Positions 27,891 to 36,182 of a DNA stretch of 64,000 nt are shown here, one piece after another. The position numbers and the translations under genes are program-made. Position 1 is the first letter of the stretch, and every line of letters starts with the position of its first letter. Below the pieces are notes generated by a model. That model made no database searches and was not told the DNA's origin. It worked only from the letters and a program-made list of their open reading frames with translations. Origin of the DNA: Niallia sp. XMNu-256. Lineage in GTDB: Bacteria; Bacillota; Bacilli; Bacillales; Cytobacillaceae. The DNA lies in contig NZ_CP137636.1 of NCBI RefSeq assembly GCF_036670015.1, forward strand, positions 1,404,501-1,468,500. Reading direction: 5' to 3'.

Positions 27891-27929
27891 AAACCCCTTC
27901 GGAAGATGATGAGCCGGAGGGGTTTTTAG
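27891..27929 (+). terminator. Rho-independent terminator
   Basis: Stem AAACCCCTTCGG / CCGGAGGGGTTT, 11-base loop, then TTTAG. Confidence 0.88.
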
Positions 27930-28242
27930 TGAGACGTTTTCTCGTTTTATAAGATAATAACCCGAATTTTTTGAATTAATTATTCATGAATAGTAAAATA
28001 AAGAAGATGCTTCCTCACACCGGTAACAGGTTACCTCTTAGGTAAGGGAGCCTACAAATGCAGATATCATTTAACAATGTAAACAAATTTGAAAGTTGTT
28101 GAACACGTTTTTCGGTGAAACACCTTTATCAAAATGGTGAATTAAATGGTCAACCTGACTACATGATTAGAACTTGGCTTTACCTATCGTTTTTTTAATA
28201 AAGACTTAACCTAGCTAACTAGTAGAAATGAGAGATGTCTAA
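27930..28242. other. Intergenic, no gene seen
   Basis: About 310 bases before the MFS gene. A GGTAACAGGTTACC palindrome lies near 28021-28034. No coding frame is supported. Confidence 0.4.
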
Positions 28243-29613
28243 ATGAAAAATTGGCGTAATAGCCGGGGACTATTATTATCAGCAGTGGCGACCGGGGCGA
28301 TGTTGAATCCTCTTAATTCCTCTATGATTGCACTAGCACTCTATAATATTCAGAAAGATTTTGGTCTATCTTATTTGACGGTTTCTTGGTTGATATCCTC
28401 CTTTTATTTAGCGAGTGCGGTGACACAGCCAGTAGCCGGAAAACTTGGTGATCTGATCGGAAGAAGAAAAATGTTTCTCGGTGGGCTCCTATTAGTGGCC
28501 ATATCTGCAATTGGTGCACCTTTCGCGCCAGCATTTGCCGTGTTAATTATCATGCGCTTATTTCAAGCAGTCGGCAGTGGGTCTATTTATCCTTCGGGAA
28601 TTGGGATCGTGCGTGATCAGATTCATGATAGACAAGGATCAGCGCTTGGTTTCATTTCTCAAGTTATGACGGCGATGGCAGCCTTAGGACCTACAATTGG
28701 AGGGCTACTGATTGCCTGGGGAGATTGGCCGGCGATCTTTTTAGTCAATATCCCTGTTCTAGTCGTATGCTTTATACTGGGGTGGTTTGTATTACCGAAA
28801 GATGAAACTAGAAAAAAAATGAAACTGCCTGAATTGATTCAAAAAATGGATTTGTTAGGCATCCTATTATTTTCGGTAGGAGTGGTCGGTCTTCTTTTGT
28901 TTTTATTATCTTTTAAAACAACTGTGAATTATGGTGCAGGGATCATTGGTGTTATTTTCCTATTTTTGTTTGTCTGGCATGAATTAAGAACCAAAATTCC
29001 ATTCATTGATATTCGTTTGTTTCGATCGAACCAGAAATTATCTTTAGTGTATTTACAATATATCATCCTGAACTTTATTTACTATAGTTTATTTTTTGGA
29101 TTGCCAGGTTACTTTCAAGATGGTTTGAATTTAAGTGTGAGTTACAGTGGAGTGTTGATGCTTTTTGTGACGGGAATGGGAATAATCACCGCACCGTTAA
29201 TTGGTCGTTGGATTGATAAAGCAGGTGTGAATCTACCCATTTTGCTGGGGAATATGTTAATTGTGATCGGTTCCTTATTACTTTGGATTTTCTTTGATCA
29301 TGTTTCCGTTATGGTCATGGTGTTAATCATCTCTCTTATTGGGGCTGGATGCAGTTTTGGAAATGTTACATTACAAGTCGCCATGCTTAGGGCAAGTCCA
29401 GCCAACATTGTTGGGGTGTCGACAGGATTGTATCAAACATGCCGGCATTTAGGCTCCGTTTTCTCAGCTGTATCACTTGGATTAATATTTGGTGATCATT
29501 TTAATCCGGAGAATTTTAAAACACTGATCAATGTATTTATTGTGTCAGGTATTGTTGTTGTATTACTAGGGGTAAGATATTCAAGACTGAACCCCGCATC
29601 GGCAAAGGCCTGA
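28243..29613 (+). CDS. MFS drug:H+ antiporter (DHA2-type)
   Basis: Integral membrane transporter of 456 residues with 12-14 predicted helices. Motif A appears as GKLGDLIGRRKM between helices 2 and 3 (about 66-77), and motif C, typical of antiporters, as GPTIGG in helix 5. The N-terminal NPLNSSMIALAL pattern fits the DHA2 (14-helix) drug exporter group. It probably expels a toxic compound; the substrate cannot be read. A family-B palindrome lies immediately after the stop. A nitroreductase-type gene follows on the same strand. Confidence 0.85.
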   Translation: MKNWRNSRGLLLSAVATGAMLNPLNSSMIALALYNIQKDFGLSYLTVSWLISSFYLASAVTQPVAGKLGDLIGRRKMFLGGLLLVAISAIGAPFAPAFAVLIIMRLFQAVGSGSIYPSGIGIVRDQIHDRQGSALGFISQVMTAMAALGPTIGGLLIAWGDWPAIFLVNIPVLVVCFILGWFVLPKDETRKKMKLPELIQKMDLLGILLFSVGVVGLLLFLLSFKTTVNYGAGIIGVIFLFLFVWHELRTKIPFIDIRLFRSNQKLSLVYLQYIILNFIYYSLFFGLPGYFQDGLNLSVSYSGVLMLFVTGMGIITAPLIGRWIDKAGVNLPILLGNMLIVIGSLLLWIFFDHVSVMVMVLIISLIGAGCSFGNVTLQVAMLRASPANIVGVSTGLYQTCRHLGSVFSAVSLGLIFGDHFNPENFKTLINVFIVSGIVVVLLGVRYSRLNPASAKA

Positions 29614-29643
29614 TCGGTCAAGTCACAGGGACTTGTCGATTAC
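29614..29643 (+). repeat. Family-B palindrome copy
   Basis: TCAAGTCACAGGGACTTGTCGA, with AAGTC-ACAGG-GACTT inverted, begins at the base after the MFS stop codon. Confidence 0.6.
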
Positions 29644-29708
29644 GTTATTTTTGTATCAAAGGTTGAATACATATATTTACTAGATGAAAAACGAAAGGTG
29701 GATTTAAA

Positions 29709-30281
29709 ATGGATATATTTGAGGCGATCTTTAATAGGAGAACAGTCGGCAAGGTGAAACCCGATCCAATTGAGAAAGAAAAAATTGAAAAATTACTTGA
29801 AGCGGCGATTTGGGCTCCAAATCATTATCATACAGAACCTTGGAAATTCTTTGTCTTAACTGGGGAGGGGAGACGCTCATTAGGTAGAGCATTAGCTGAG
29901 ATTGCCAAAGAGAATATGGATGATCCAGAAACAAAGGAAAATCAAGAGAAATTAAAAAGAGAGGAGGAAAAACCATTTCGGGCACCTGTTATTATAACAG
30001 TAGCCGTAACTCCATCTGACAACCCGAAGGTTATAGAAATCGAAGAGGTAGGGGCAGTAAGTGCTGCGATTCAAAATATGCTATTGGCTGCTCACGCTCT
30101 CGGACTCGGTGCGATTTGGCGTACAGGAAAGCCTACCTACCATTCAAAAATGAAACAATTATTCGGATTAAGAGAGCAGGATGAGGTGTTAGGATTTATT
30201 TACATCGGTTATCCAGACATGCCTCAACGAGAGGGAAAAAGAATTTCATTTGAAGAAAAGACGAAGTGGATTGAAGAATGA
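29709..30281 (+). CDS. Nitroreductase-family flavoprotein (YdjA-like)
   Basis: FMN-dependent nitroreductase of 190 residues. The N-terminal FNRRTVGKV is the FMN phosphate-binding motif, and WAPNHYHTEPW and GLGAIWRTGK are typical of the short YdjA-like group. It uses NAD(P)H to reduce nitro compounds, quinones or related electrophiles. AAAGGTGG lies ahead of the ATG. Its TGA stop is the first three bases of a REP palindrome (30279-30307). Confidence 0.85.
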   Translation: MDIFEAIFNRRTVGKVKPDPIEKEKIEKLLEAAIWAPNHYHTEPWKFFVLTGEGRRSLGRALAEIAKENMDDPETKENQEKLKREEEKPFRAPVIITVAVTPSDNPKVIEIEEVGAVSAAIQNMLLAAHALGLGAIWRTGKPTYHSKMKQLFGLREQDEVLGFIYIGYPDMPQREGKRISFEEKTKWIEE

Positions 30282-30307
30282 AACGGCGGGACGGTTCTCG
30301 CGTTTCA
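30279..30307 (-). repeat. REP-like palindrome (copy 5)
   Basis: Reverse-type copy with the GGCGGGACGGTTCTCGC core. Its leading TGA is the stop codon of the nitroreductase gene. Confidence 0.9.
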
Positions 30308-30504
30308 TACAAAGTTTCTATTAATTTTAAAAACTTAAATTTACATCCCGTTACTACTTGAAATAAATTTTTCAGTGGAAACGATTACGATTGGTTGGGG
30401 GATTAGAGTTAAATAAGATAAAACTTCCATCAGTGAGGGGCTACTAGCCCTAAGCTTGATAAATTTTGGCGGGATAACAGGGAGCACTCTATCGTCTCAT
30501 AACA

Positions 30505-30576
30505 TAAAAAATGTGTACTTTAATTGGTTGTTTGGTCTAGCACATAAACAAACCATAATAAAGTACACTTTTTTAA
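30505..30576. repeat. Imperfect 25-bp inverted repeat
   Basis: GTGTACTTTAATTGGTTGTTTG faces CAAACCATAATAAAGTACAC across a short loop, ending in TTTTTT. It could be a terminator or a small palindromic element. No gene directly precedes it. Confidence 0.55.
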
Positions 30577-30614
30577 AAATAATGTTCAAGAACTGTGAAA
30601 AGTAACGTAATTAA

Positions 30615-30726
30615 CGCGTTGGGACGGTTCTCATGTTTCAAAAAGACCATAAGAACCGATTTTTCATGCGCTCTGATTCCCATAAATCTTGTGAAAGTGA
30701 AACGCGAGATCCGTCCCCATGTTTCA
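30615..30726. repeat. REPIN: two inverted REP copies (6 and 7)
   Basis: A reverse REP half (GGGACGGTTCTCATGTTTCA, 30621-30640) and a forward REP (30698-30726) enclose a spacer that begins AAAAGACCATAAGAACC and contains GCTCTGATTCCCATAAATC. The same plan and related spacer recur at 63850-63992. The right REP ends one base from the stop of the minus-strand nitroreductase. Confidence 0.8.
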
Positions 30727-30727
30727 A

Positions 30728-31384
30728 TTATAGCATTTTGTTAAAGGACACTACATCATCAATAGGAAGGCGTGTAGTTGGGTGTCCCGGTTCTGTTGCT
30801 TTTCCAATAGCAATGAGCATTACTGGCACATACTGGTCGGATATTCCGAAAGTTTCAGCTAATTTTTTGGGGTCGTATCCTCCCATTGGAACGGTGTCGT
30901 ACCCTTTAGAGCGGGCAATAAGCATGAGTTGCATGGAGACAAGGCCACCATCTGTATATACGATTTGACGAGCTGCTTCAGGTGAAAGGCTTGAGTACAT
31001 AGCAACATTTCGCTCAATGAATGATTTAGCTGTATCCTCTTGCATAAATCCAGCTTCAACTGCCTGGCCATAAATTTGTTCAGCTTTTTCATAGCTTTTT
31101 ACATCGCCAAGAACAACAATAACAGCAGAAGCCTCAACGACCTGTTTTTGATTATAGGCAATAGGTAGAAGTTTTTGTTTTAATTCAGGCTTATCAATTA
31201 CAAGGAAACGCCATGGCTGTAGGTTCGAGGACGAAGGGGCTAATGTTGCTAACTCAAGTATTTCAGTCATTTCCTCGTTTGAGATTTGCACGGTTGAGTC
31301 ATACTTGCGAACAGACCGACGTTCCTTAATTACATCCAAGAACATTTTTGATTGAAGCTTATCTATGGTTTGTGAGTTTGTCAT
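30728..31384 (-). CDS. Nitroreductase-family protein (MhqN/YodC-like)
   Basis: FMN-binding nitroreductase of 218 residues, of the group to which Bacillus MhqN belongs. The RRSVRKYD FMN motif lies near 22-29, LAPSSSNLQPWRF near 48-60, and the late GYDTVPMGGYDP loop matches the group. It probably reduces quinones or nitroaromatics with NAD(P)H. CAGGAGG about 7 bases upstream fixes the ATG at 31384. It converges with the YdjA-like gene, and a REPIN lies between their ends. Confidence 0.85.
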   Translation of the reverse strand: MTNSQTIDKLQSKMFLDVIKERRSVRKYDSTVQISNEEMTEILELATLAPSSSNLQPWRFLVIDKPELKQKLLPIAYNQKQVVEASAVIVVLGDVKSYEKAEQIYGQAVEAGFMQEDTAKSFIERNVAMYSSLSPEAARQIVYTDGGLVSMQLMLIARSKGYDTVPMGGYDPKKLAETFGISDQYVPVMLIAIGKATEPGHPTTRLPIDDVVSFNKML

Positions 31385-31530
31385 AATAATTCCTCCTGAT
31401 CATATTCTAGTTGATTGATTAATATGATAATGATCTCATCTAAAAAAATGCCCTATTCAATAGAATAGCATAATTTGGAGGAAATAGGTTAACAGAAGCT
31501 AGGGAAGGGTTCCTCAACCACAGTTTCCAA

Positions 31531-31597
31531 TTCTTCATTCGCTCTGATTCCCATAAATCTTGTGAAAGTGAAACGCGAGATCCGTCCCCATGTTTCA
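31531..31597 (+). repeat. Partial REPIN with REP copy 8
   Basis: The right half of the 30615-30726 element is repeated almost exactly (GCTCTGATTCCCATAAATC, then a forward REP at 31569-31597). The left REP is absent, leaving a truncated copy 0.9 kb from the first. Confidence 0.8.
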
Positions 31598-31722
31598 AAC
31601 GCGAAGGCTGTCGTCTTTTCGATTATTAACAATTGTTACATAAACTTAACAAGAATTTTCTTACTTTTACGTTTATAATAGAAGGGTAAATATTTTTCTA
31701 ACTAGAAGGGGGGAGATTAGTA

Positions 31723-31881
31723 GTGTTTGAAGAGAATAAGCCATCAGCACCTCACTTAGATGAAAAATTAAAAAATAATCATCAAAAGGACAAAAATGAA
31801 ATCCACCTAGATATAAAGGAAACGATAGCTAAAAATAAAGAAATAATCGAGAAAAATCGGGAAATCTTAAAGAAAGAATAA
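31723..31881 (+). CDS. Small charged protein (52 aa), paralogue of the one at 55888
   Basis: GTG-initiated 52-residue protein with AAGGGGGGAG about 8 bases upstream. It is soluble and helical, with a repeated NKEIIEKNREIL pattern near the C-terminus suggesting a short coiled coil. The same plan (ENKS head, HL.I...I..NKEII tail) occurs in the minus-strand ORF at 55888-56067, so this is a real small family. Function unknown. Confidence 0.65.
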   Translation: MFEENKPSAPHLDEKLKNNHQKDKNEIHLDIKETIAKNKEIIEKNREILKKE

Positions 31882-31982
31882 AACTTTTAATCCTTTTATT
31901 AATGTGATTATTTTGGGATGGTTAGAAACAGAATAAGCCTTGTTATTTCAATTACTTCAACGATAGGATGAATATGAAGAAA

Positions 31983-32007
31983 ATAAGCTGTCATTACGAC
32001 AGCTATT
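31983..32007 (-). terminator. Terminator of the sda-like gene
   Basis: On the minus strand AAATAGCTGTC / GACAGCTTATTT with a 5-base loop, then TTCTTC. It is placed about 30 bases after the sda-like stop. Confidence 0.6.
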
Positions 32008-32038
32008 TGTCGTTTCACTAACAAAGTAATTTGCATTC

Positions 32039-32182
32039 TTATTGTTCATTTAAAGGGAGACCTCTTTTGCTTATTTCTTTTTCTATTAACCTTATAAAAT
32101 CTTCTGTTACTTCTCCTTTTTTATTAAGTTGTTTAGCTTCTCGGTATACACGAAATAGGGATCTATCTGTTAATTGTTCCAT
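32039..32182 (-). CDS. Sda-like sporulation histidine kinase inhibitor (47 aa)
   Basis: A 47-residue peptide from the ATG at 32182, with AGGAGG 10 bases upstream. The pattern LTDRSLFRVYREAKQLN followed by DFIRLIEKEISKRGL follows the two-helix hairpin of Sda (LSDELL..Y.KA....DFIELIENEIKRRSL). Sda binds the DHp domain of sporulation kinases such as KinA and blocks entry into sporulation on DNA damage. The DnaA-box clusters known for sda promoters were not evident, so this may be a paralogue. It is too short for most gene callers. Confidence 0.7.
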   Translation of the reverse strand: MEQLTDRSLFRVYREAKQLNKKGEVTEDFIRLIEKEISKRGLPLNEQ

Positions 32183-32454
32183 TTTATCATTTCCTCCTAG
32201 ACGGTTAAGTGAGTTAATTAACCGGTATATACCCTTAATAGGATTGAGGTAAACCTATTTTCAGACAGTTTTGTTTTGGTAAAATAATATAATGGTAGAT
32301 TTGTTGGTAAATGAAGTTCCTTCTATATACTTAAACAACAAGGTTAGTATGGAATTTATATTGAACTACTCATTTTAAATGCTGAAATCCAAACTACTCC
32401 AATAATGTAATGAGAGTTTATAAGGTGGTTAAAAATAATATTGGAGGCGAGAAA

Positions 32455-32630
32455 ATGAAGCGAAAGTTGAATTGGTTGTTTCAATCTTTAATATTGTTGG
32501 GGGAGTTTCATATACATTGGGATTTTTTAATATTGGAGAAATTTTTTTTGATAGATATTATAATTGGTTGTGAAAAGAAACAAGACAAAGAGGACGCTTT
32601 ATTGCCTTAAAAGGGGCTTTAACGGAATAG
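32455..32630 (+). pseudogene. Frameshifted small membrane protein
   Basis: ATG at 32455 follows TTGGAGGCG. A one-base shift at about 32464 is needed to reach the coherent frame VELVVSIFNIVGGVSYTLGF, which then meets TGA at 32571 and reads on as KETRQRGRFIALKGALTE to TAG at 32628. The start resembles DUF4064-like proteins (MKRxxE...GxxGG), but the family is uncertain. Two lesions make it a likely pseudogene. Confidence 0.45.
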
Positions 32631-32681
32631 GAACACTCCTAAGCGGGGCACGTTTGTGTATGAAGAAAGGAGAGAGTTTTC

Positions 32682-32885
32682 TTGGAAAAAGTGAAAACCC
32701 ATCCATTAACCATGTTAGCCTTAATATTAAGTTCTATCTCGATGGCACTATATGCATATCGAAGCTATACTAATCAGGAAATAGGCTATGGTATAGTATT
32801 TACAGTCTTATTTATTCTTCTAATGGGCATGGTCATTCATAGTATGATAAGGAATAAAAAAATAAATCGTGAAAATACAAAATGA
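32682..32885 (+). CDS. Small membrane protein (67 aa)
   Basis: TTG-initiated at 32682, with AAAGGAG 8 bases upstream. It has two hydrophobic helices (about 9-26 and 34-53) and a basic C-terminal tail (RNKKINRENTK). It lies among several tiny or broken genes. I do not recognise a family. Confidence 0.55.
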   Translation: MEKVKTHPLTMLALILSSISMALYAYRSYTNQEIGYGIVFTVLFILLMGMVIHSMIRNKKINRENTK

Positions 32886-33044
32886 ATTTAATCTTGTTGT
32901 TTTAACGGGGGGCGAAGCTTCAATTAGGAAGGATCGCTATTTTTTATTGTAGGAGCTGGCAGGTTGGTTCCATAGTTATCATAGAGAAATTTGTATTTAT
33001 AATAAAATTAAACTAGCAATCGTTTTTATTTAGGGAGGGGGATT

Positions 33045-33227
33045 ATGTTGAGCGGTTTCAATCTGGGAGATGCACTGTTTCAACTATTTTCATTTGCATT
33101 TATTATTCTAATTATCTTGTTCGTCGTGTAATTGTTTCGTGATAACAAGAAGCGAAACAATCAACTTGATAGAATTGAACAGAAAATAGATGAAATAAAC
33201 CAACGAATAAAAAACGGTGATGAGTAA
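33045..33227 (+). pseudogene. DUF4083-like small protein with in-frame stop
   Basis: ATG at 33045 follows AGGGAGGGG. Codons 1-28 encode a membrane helix (GDALFQLFSFAFIILIILF). Codon 29 is TAA (33129-33131), after which the same frame continues as a basic coiled coil (KKRNNQLDRIEQKIDEINQ) to TAA at 33225. The joined product has the plan of DUF4083 proteins. Either a nonsense mutation or a shortened product is implied. Confidence 0.65.
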
Positions 33228-33477
33228 GATTTTTTAAATTTAATGGAAGAGGATCTTTATTTCATCAGGGAGAAAAGCCTTTTTTATTCTAGTAACGGAG
33301 AAGTTCAGTTCATGTTAAAATTACTAAATGGATGACTCAACAAACGAGGCTAGTTTAATAGATAGGACATTTCATATTATATTAGTCATGCAAATGATGT
33401 AATTTCCTTTAAAACTTATCGTTGTTAATAAGGGCATGTGATTAAAGGTGCAGAAGTAGGGTAAATAAAGAAAAAGT

Positions 33478-33627
33478 ATGGATAGCAATAAAGTAGAAAG
33501 TGCACCGATACATTATGGATTGAACCCTAGAAATCAATTTACACCTTCAAATCTAACTATTCCAAAATTCAACGTTTACATTATGGGACAAGGGTTAGAA
33601 CTTTTCCCCGTTGGCCCCAATTATTAA
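33478..33627 (+). CDS. Possible small ORF (49 aa)
   Basis: Open from ATG 33478 to TAA 33627 with normal-looking codons, but only a weak ribosome site and no recognised family. It could be a fragment of a larger lost gene. Confidence 0.25.
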   Translation: MDSNKVESAPIHYGLNPRNQFTPSNLTIPKFNVYIMGQGLELFPVGPNY

Positions 33628-33691
33628 GGATTTTAATGAGCTTTTGACTAGTATGTTTAGGACTGGGTGCCTCACCCGTATGTTCTATTCC

Positions 33692-33748
33692 GTCAAAGAG
33701 ACCATAAATTATGTGAAAATGAAACGCGAGAACCGTCCCCATGTTTCG
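33692..33748 (+). repeat. REP-like palindrome (copy 9) with REPIN spacer remnant
   Basis: AAGAGACCATAAA, resembling the REPIN spacer, precedes a forward REP at 33720-33748. The element ends 23 bases before the cwlK-like start, so it sits in that gene's promoter or leader. Confidence 0.8.
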
Positions 33749-33771
33749 TTAAGAAGGAGTGGCTAACAACT

Positions 33772-34335
33772 ATGAAGAAAGTGCTGAGATTATTGCTGTT
33801 ATTCCTTTTTGCATTTGTGGCCTATGAATCTTTCTTATCTATGAAGGATTATCCTGGTTCTTCGGAGCAGGTTGATTATGAATTAAATGCAGAGACTCTG
33901 CCAACTGAATTGCATCCTATTGTAGCTGAGAACGTGGAGGTTTTAAAACAAAAAACTGCAGCAAAAGGGATTACGATTGTGATTACAGATGAATACCGCT
34001 CGTTTGAAGAGCAAGACAAGCTTTATGATAAAGGCAGAAGAACTCCTGGAAGAGTCGTTACTCATTCGGAGGGGGGCGAATCTTATCACAACTTTGGCCT
34101 TGCAGTCGATTTTGCTCTTCAGCTTGAGAATGGGGATGTCATCTGGGATATCGAATATGATGGGAACGGAAATGGCCAATCAGACTGGTTTGAGGTTGCA
34201 GAAATTGCGAAGGATCTGGGCTTTGAATGGGGAGGAGACTGGCACAGGTTTAAAGATTATCCTCATCTCCAGATGGACTTTGGGTTAACCATAAACGATT
34301 TGCAAGAAGGAAAACGTCCAAAACACTCAAGCTAA
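33772..34335 (+). CDS. cwlK: Peptidoglycan L-Ala-D-Glu endopeptidase (CwlK-like, M15)
   Basis: A 187-residue exported M15 (VanY-type) peptidase. The ATG at 33772 follows AAGAAGGAGTGG. Residues 4-20 are a signal anchor. Zinc ligands appear in SYHNFGLAVDF (His and Asp) and in DWHRFKDYPHLQM (His), as in CwlK. It should cut L-alanyl-D-glutamate bonds in wall peptides. An in-frame extension upstream is only translated REP sequence and was excluded. Monocistronic. Confidence 0.85.
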   Translation: MKKVLRLLLLFLFAFVAYESFLSMKDYPGSSEQVDYELNAETLPTELHPIVAENVEVLKQKTAAKGITIVITDEYRSFEEQDKLYDKGRRTPGRVVTHSEGGESYHNFGLAVDFALQLENGDVIWDIEYDGNGNGQSDWFEVAEIAKDLGFEWGGDWHRFKDYPHLQMDFGLTINDLQEGKRPKHSS

Positions 34336-34664
34336 AGGCAAAAGCATGAACAAAACGTTCAGTTTTTAAGAATCTAAAATAGCTATATTATGGCGATGTA
34401 GCACCTGTATTTCAAAATTAAAGGATAACGTATTTGTCTTTGCTGCAAAAATATAGAACTAGAATCATAGAACCTGAGAAAACAATAATATAGTTTTATA
34501 AGCATATAACAAAAGTAGAACGCGAGAACAATGAAGACGTTCCTTTTGAATCAAACAATGTAATAAAGTATGTAATTAACAGAAGAAATAGCATGGCTAT
34601 TAACATGATAGCCATGCTATTTCTAAAAAACTTCCACCTCATTAACTTTCTTAAAAAATAAACG
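34336..34664. other. Intergenic with a 17-bp perfect inverted repeat
   Basis: AGAAATAGCATGGCTAT / ATAGCCATGCTATTTCT at 34584-34600 and 34608-34624 with a 7-base loop and no T-run. GTAGAACGCGAGAACAA near 34506 looks like a decayed REP. No gene is seen. Confidence 0.55.
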
Positions 34665-34874
34665 TTACCTTAATAACCCCTTAAATTTGGCTGGTTTTTT
34701 CACATAACCTTCGATAATAAATCCACATTCCATACAAATAATGTGTTCAACTTTCAGACCCAATGCTCACTTTATTATCTGGATAAATAACTCCTGTGCC
34801 ACTATGTTTGCCTCTTCCTAACTCTTTTTCGCACATTTTGGACATTCATTTATATTTTCTCTAGATCGTTTCAT
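34665..34874 (-). pseudogene. Broken zinc-ribbon protein
   Basis: ATG at 34874 follows AAAGGAGGC. Reading needs two frame changes to give a coherent chain: NECPKC, then GRGKHSGTGVIYPDNKV, then EHIICMECGFIIEGYVKKP. The CPxC and CxxC pairs form a zinc ribbon like that of small Bacillus proteins sometimes labelled TFIIIB-like. The two frameshifts mark it as a pseudogene. Confidence 0.6.
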
Positions 34875-35024
34875 ATAAAAGCCTCCTTTAAATATAATTT
34901 AAACATTCTTAATACTATTCCTGCCCCAATAGTTTTTTCCTACTGATGAAGTGTTACTTTTCATGTTATATTAATGAGAGGATTCTCAAAATTTTGATTA
35001 ATGTTGGAGCAAAAGAGGGATAAC

Positions 35025-35366
35025 GTGACGAATAGTAGAAGTGATAATTCAAAATGGATCAAGTTTATTGGCATAGGCATCGTACTTCTAGTGGTGATCG
35101 GATTAATCACTTGGCAGTCGGTTGACAGACACAAAGAAGTTCAACAAATCGAGTTGAAACTGGGAACTGATATTAAAGTGGTAGATAGACAATCACATGG
35201 GGCATGGTGGGCAGCCACGAGAACGTATCTAGTGAAACCTTTAGAAGATGGCAAGGAAAGCAATATGGAATACCTTTTATACTTGAACAATGAGAACAAA
35301 ATTGAACATTGGGCGAAAGTTAGAAATGGAAAGACAATCAATCAAAATATCACAGAAAAAGAGTAG
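35025..35366 (+). CDS. Membrane-anchored hypothetical protein (113 aa)
   Basis: GTG at 35025 has AGAGGG 5 bases ahead; an ATG 24 bases upstream lacks a site. One transmembrane helix (about 12-32) is followed by an extracellular domain with GTDIKVVDRQSHGAWWAATRTYLV, an Ig/PepSY-like beta pattern. I do not recognise the family. Confidence 0.6.
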   Translation: MTNSRSDNSKWIKFIGIGIVLLVVIGLITWQSVDRHKEVQQIELKLGTDIKVVDRQSHGAWWAATRTYLVKPLEDGKESNMEYLLYLNNENKIEHWAKVRNGKTINQNITEKE

Positions 35367-35447
35367 AGGATGTTAAACAGTTAATAGTTTCATAACTTAA
35401 CAGAGCTAGATGGTTTAATAAATTCTACTATGACAGAAGGTGTTTAT

Positions 35448-35762
35448 TTGAAAAATAATGAACGAAGTGTGCCAAGAAATCACAGTCTACTTAGTTATAT
35501 TTCTCTTCTCATAGGTGTGATTTGTTTTTTTATTGTTTTTGTAACACCTACAAGAATAGCCAACGTTGGGAATTTAATTGGGGATTATATAACATTCGCG
35601 CTTACCGTTACGGGTATTATATTATCAATTATTGGACTTGTGAAAAAAACGGAGAATAATATAATTCCTGTGATATCTTTGATTCTTTCCTCGTCCTTCT
35701 TTATTTTTTGGATTATTGTGGTTTTCTTATTATTTACTGGTCAAATGGACTTTGCTCCATAG
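35448..35762 (+). CDS. Small multi-pass membrane protein (104 aa)
   Basis: TTG at 35448 with AGAAGGTG 5-6 bases upstream is favoured over ATG 35430, which overlaps that site. Three hydrophobic helices cover most of the chain (about 15-35, 45-65 and 72-97), with a VKKTENN loop between the last two. Such DUF4190/DUF308-like small membrane proteins are common in Bacillus; no function is assigned. Confidence 0.55.
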   Translation: MKNNERSVPRNHSLLSYISLLIGVICFFIVFVTPTRIANVGNLIGDYITFALTVTGIILSIIGLVKKTENNIIPVISLILSSSFFIFWIIVVFLLFTGQMDFAP

Positions 35763-35891
35763 TTGTGCAATCGGGCGCAAATCTTGCATAAACAAGCGCC
35801 CATTCTTCATTATAACAACGATGAACCTTTTCGGAAAAGACCCTTATGCTGCCTTTTCGGTGGACGGGCAAAAACAACACCATATGCTTTT

Positions 35892-36182
35892 CTATTCCAT
35901 AACGCTTAGGTCTCTTTCATCGATAAAGATAACCTCTTTCTTTTCCTTATCGAAATAATAAACCTTCATGTATTGATATACACCATCCTGATCGCTTGCA
36001 AGCACACCAAAATATCCATCGCCTAATTCAACCATATTCGAATTAATTAGATTTGAATTCCAGTAGTTTGGATCGTGATCGACTGTAACTGTTTTGCTTC
36101 CAGCCCCAAATAAAATAATAATGGCAATGACAATTAGTGTAATCCGGATTCTTCTTAGCTCTTGATTCGTCCCGTCCAACAT
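35892..36182 (-). CDS. Hypothetical single-pass membrane protein (96 aa)
   Basis: ATG at 36182 follows AAAAGGAGGAGG; an in-frame start 66 bases earlier lacks any site. A basic N-terminus and one helix (about 12-30, RITLIVIAIIILFGAG) are followed by an extracellular segment with MVELGDGYFGVLASDQDG and a beta-rich tail. Family not recognised. Confidence 0.6.
   Translation of the reverse strand: MLDGTNQELRRIRITLIVIAIIILFGAGSKTVTVDHDPNYWNSNLINSNMVELGDGYFGVLASDQDGVYQYMKVYYFDKEKKEVIFIDERDLSVME

Noticed and set aside
30375-30390. cre-like site GTGGAAACGATTACGA
   Set aside because: Two mismatches from the consensus and no gene start downstream; it lies between converging genes.
33667-33771. N-terminal extension of the CwlK-like protein
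   Set aside because: It is only a translated REP element; the signal peptide and ribosome site start at 33772.
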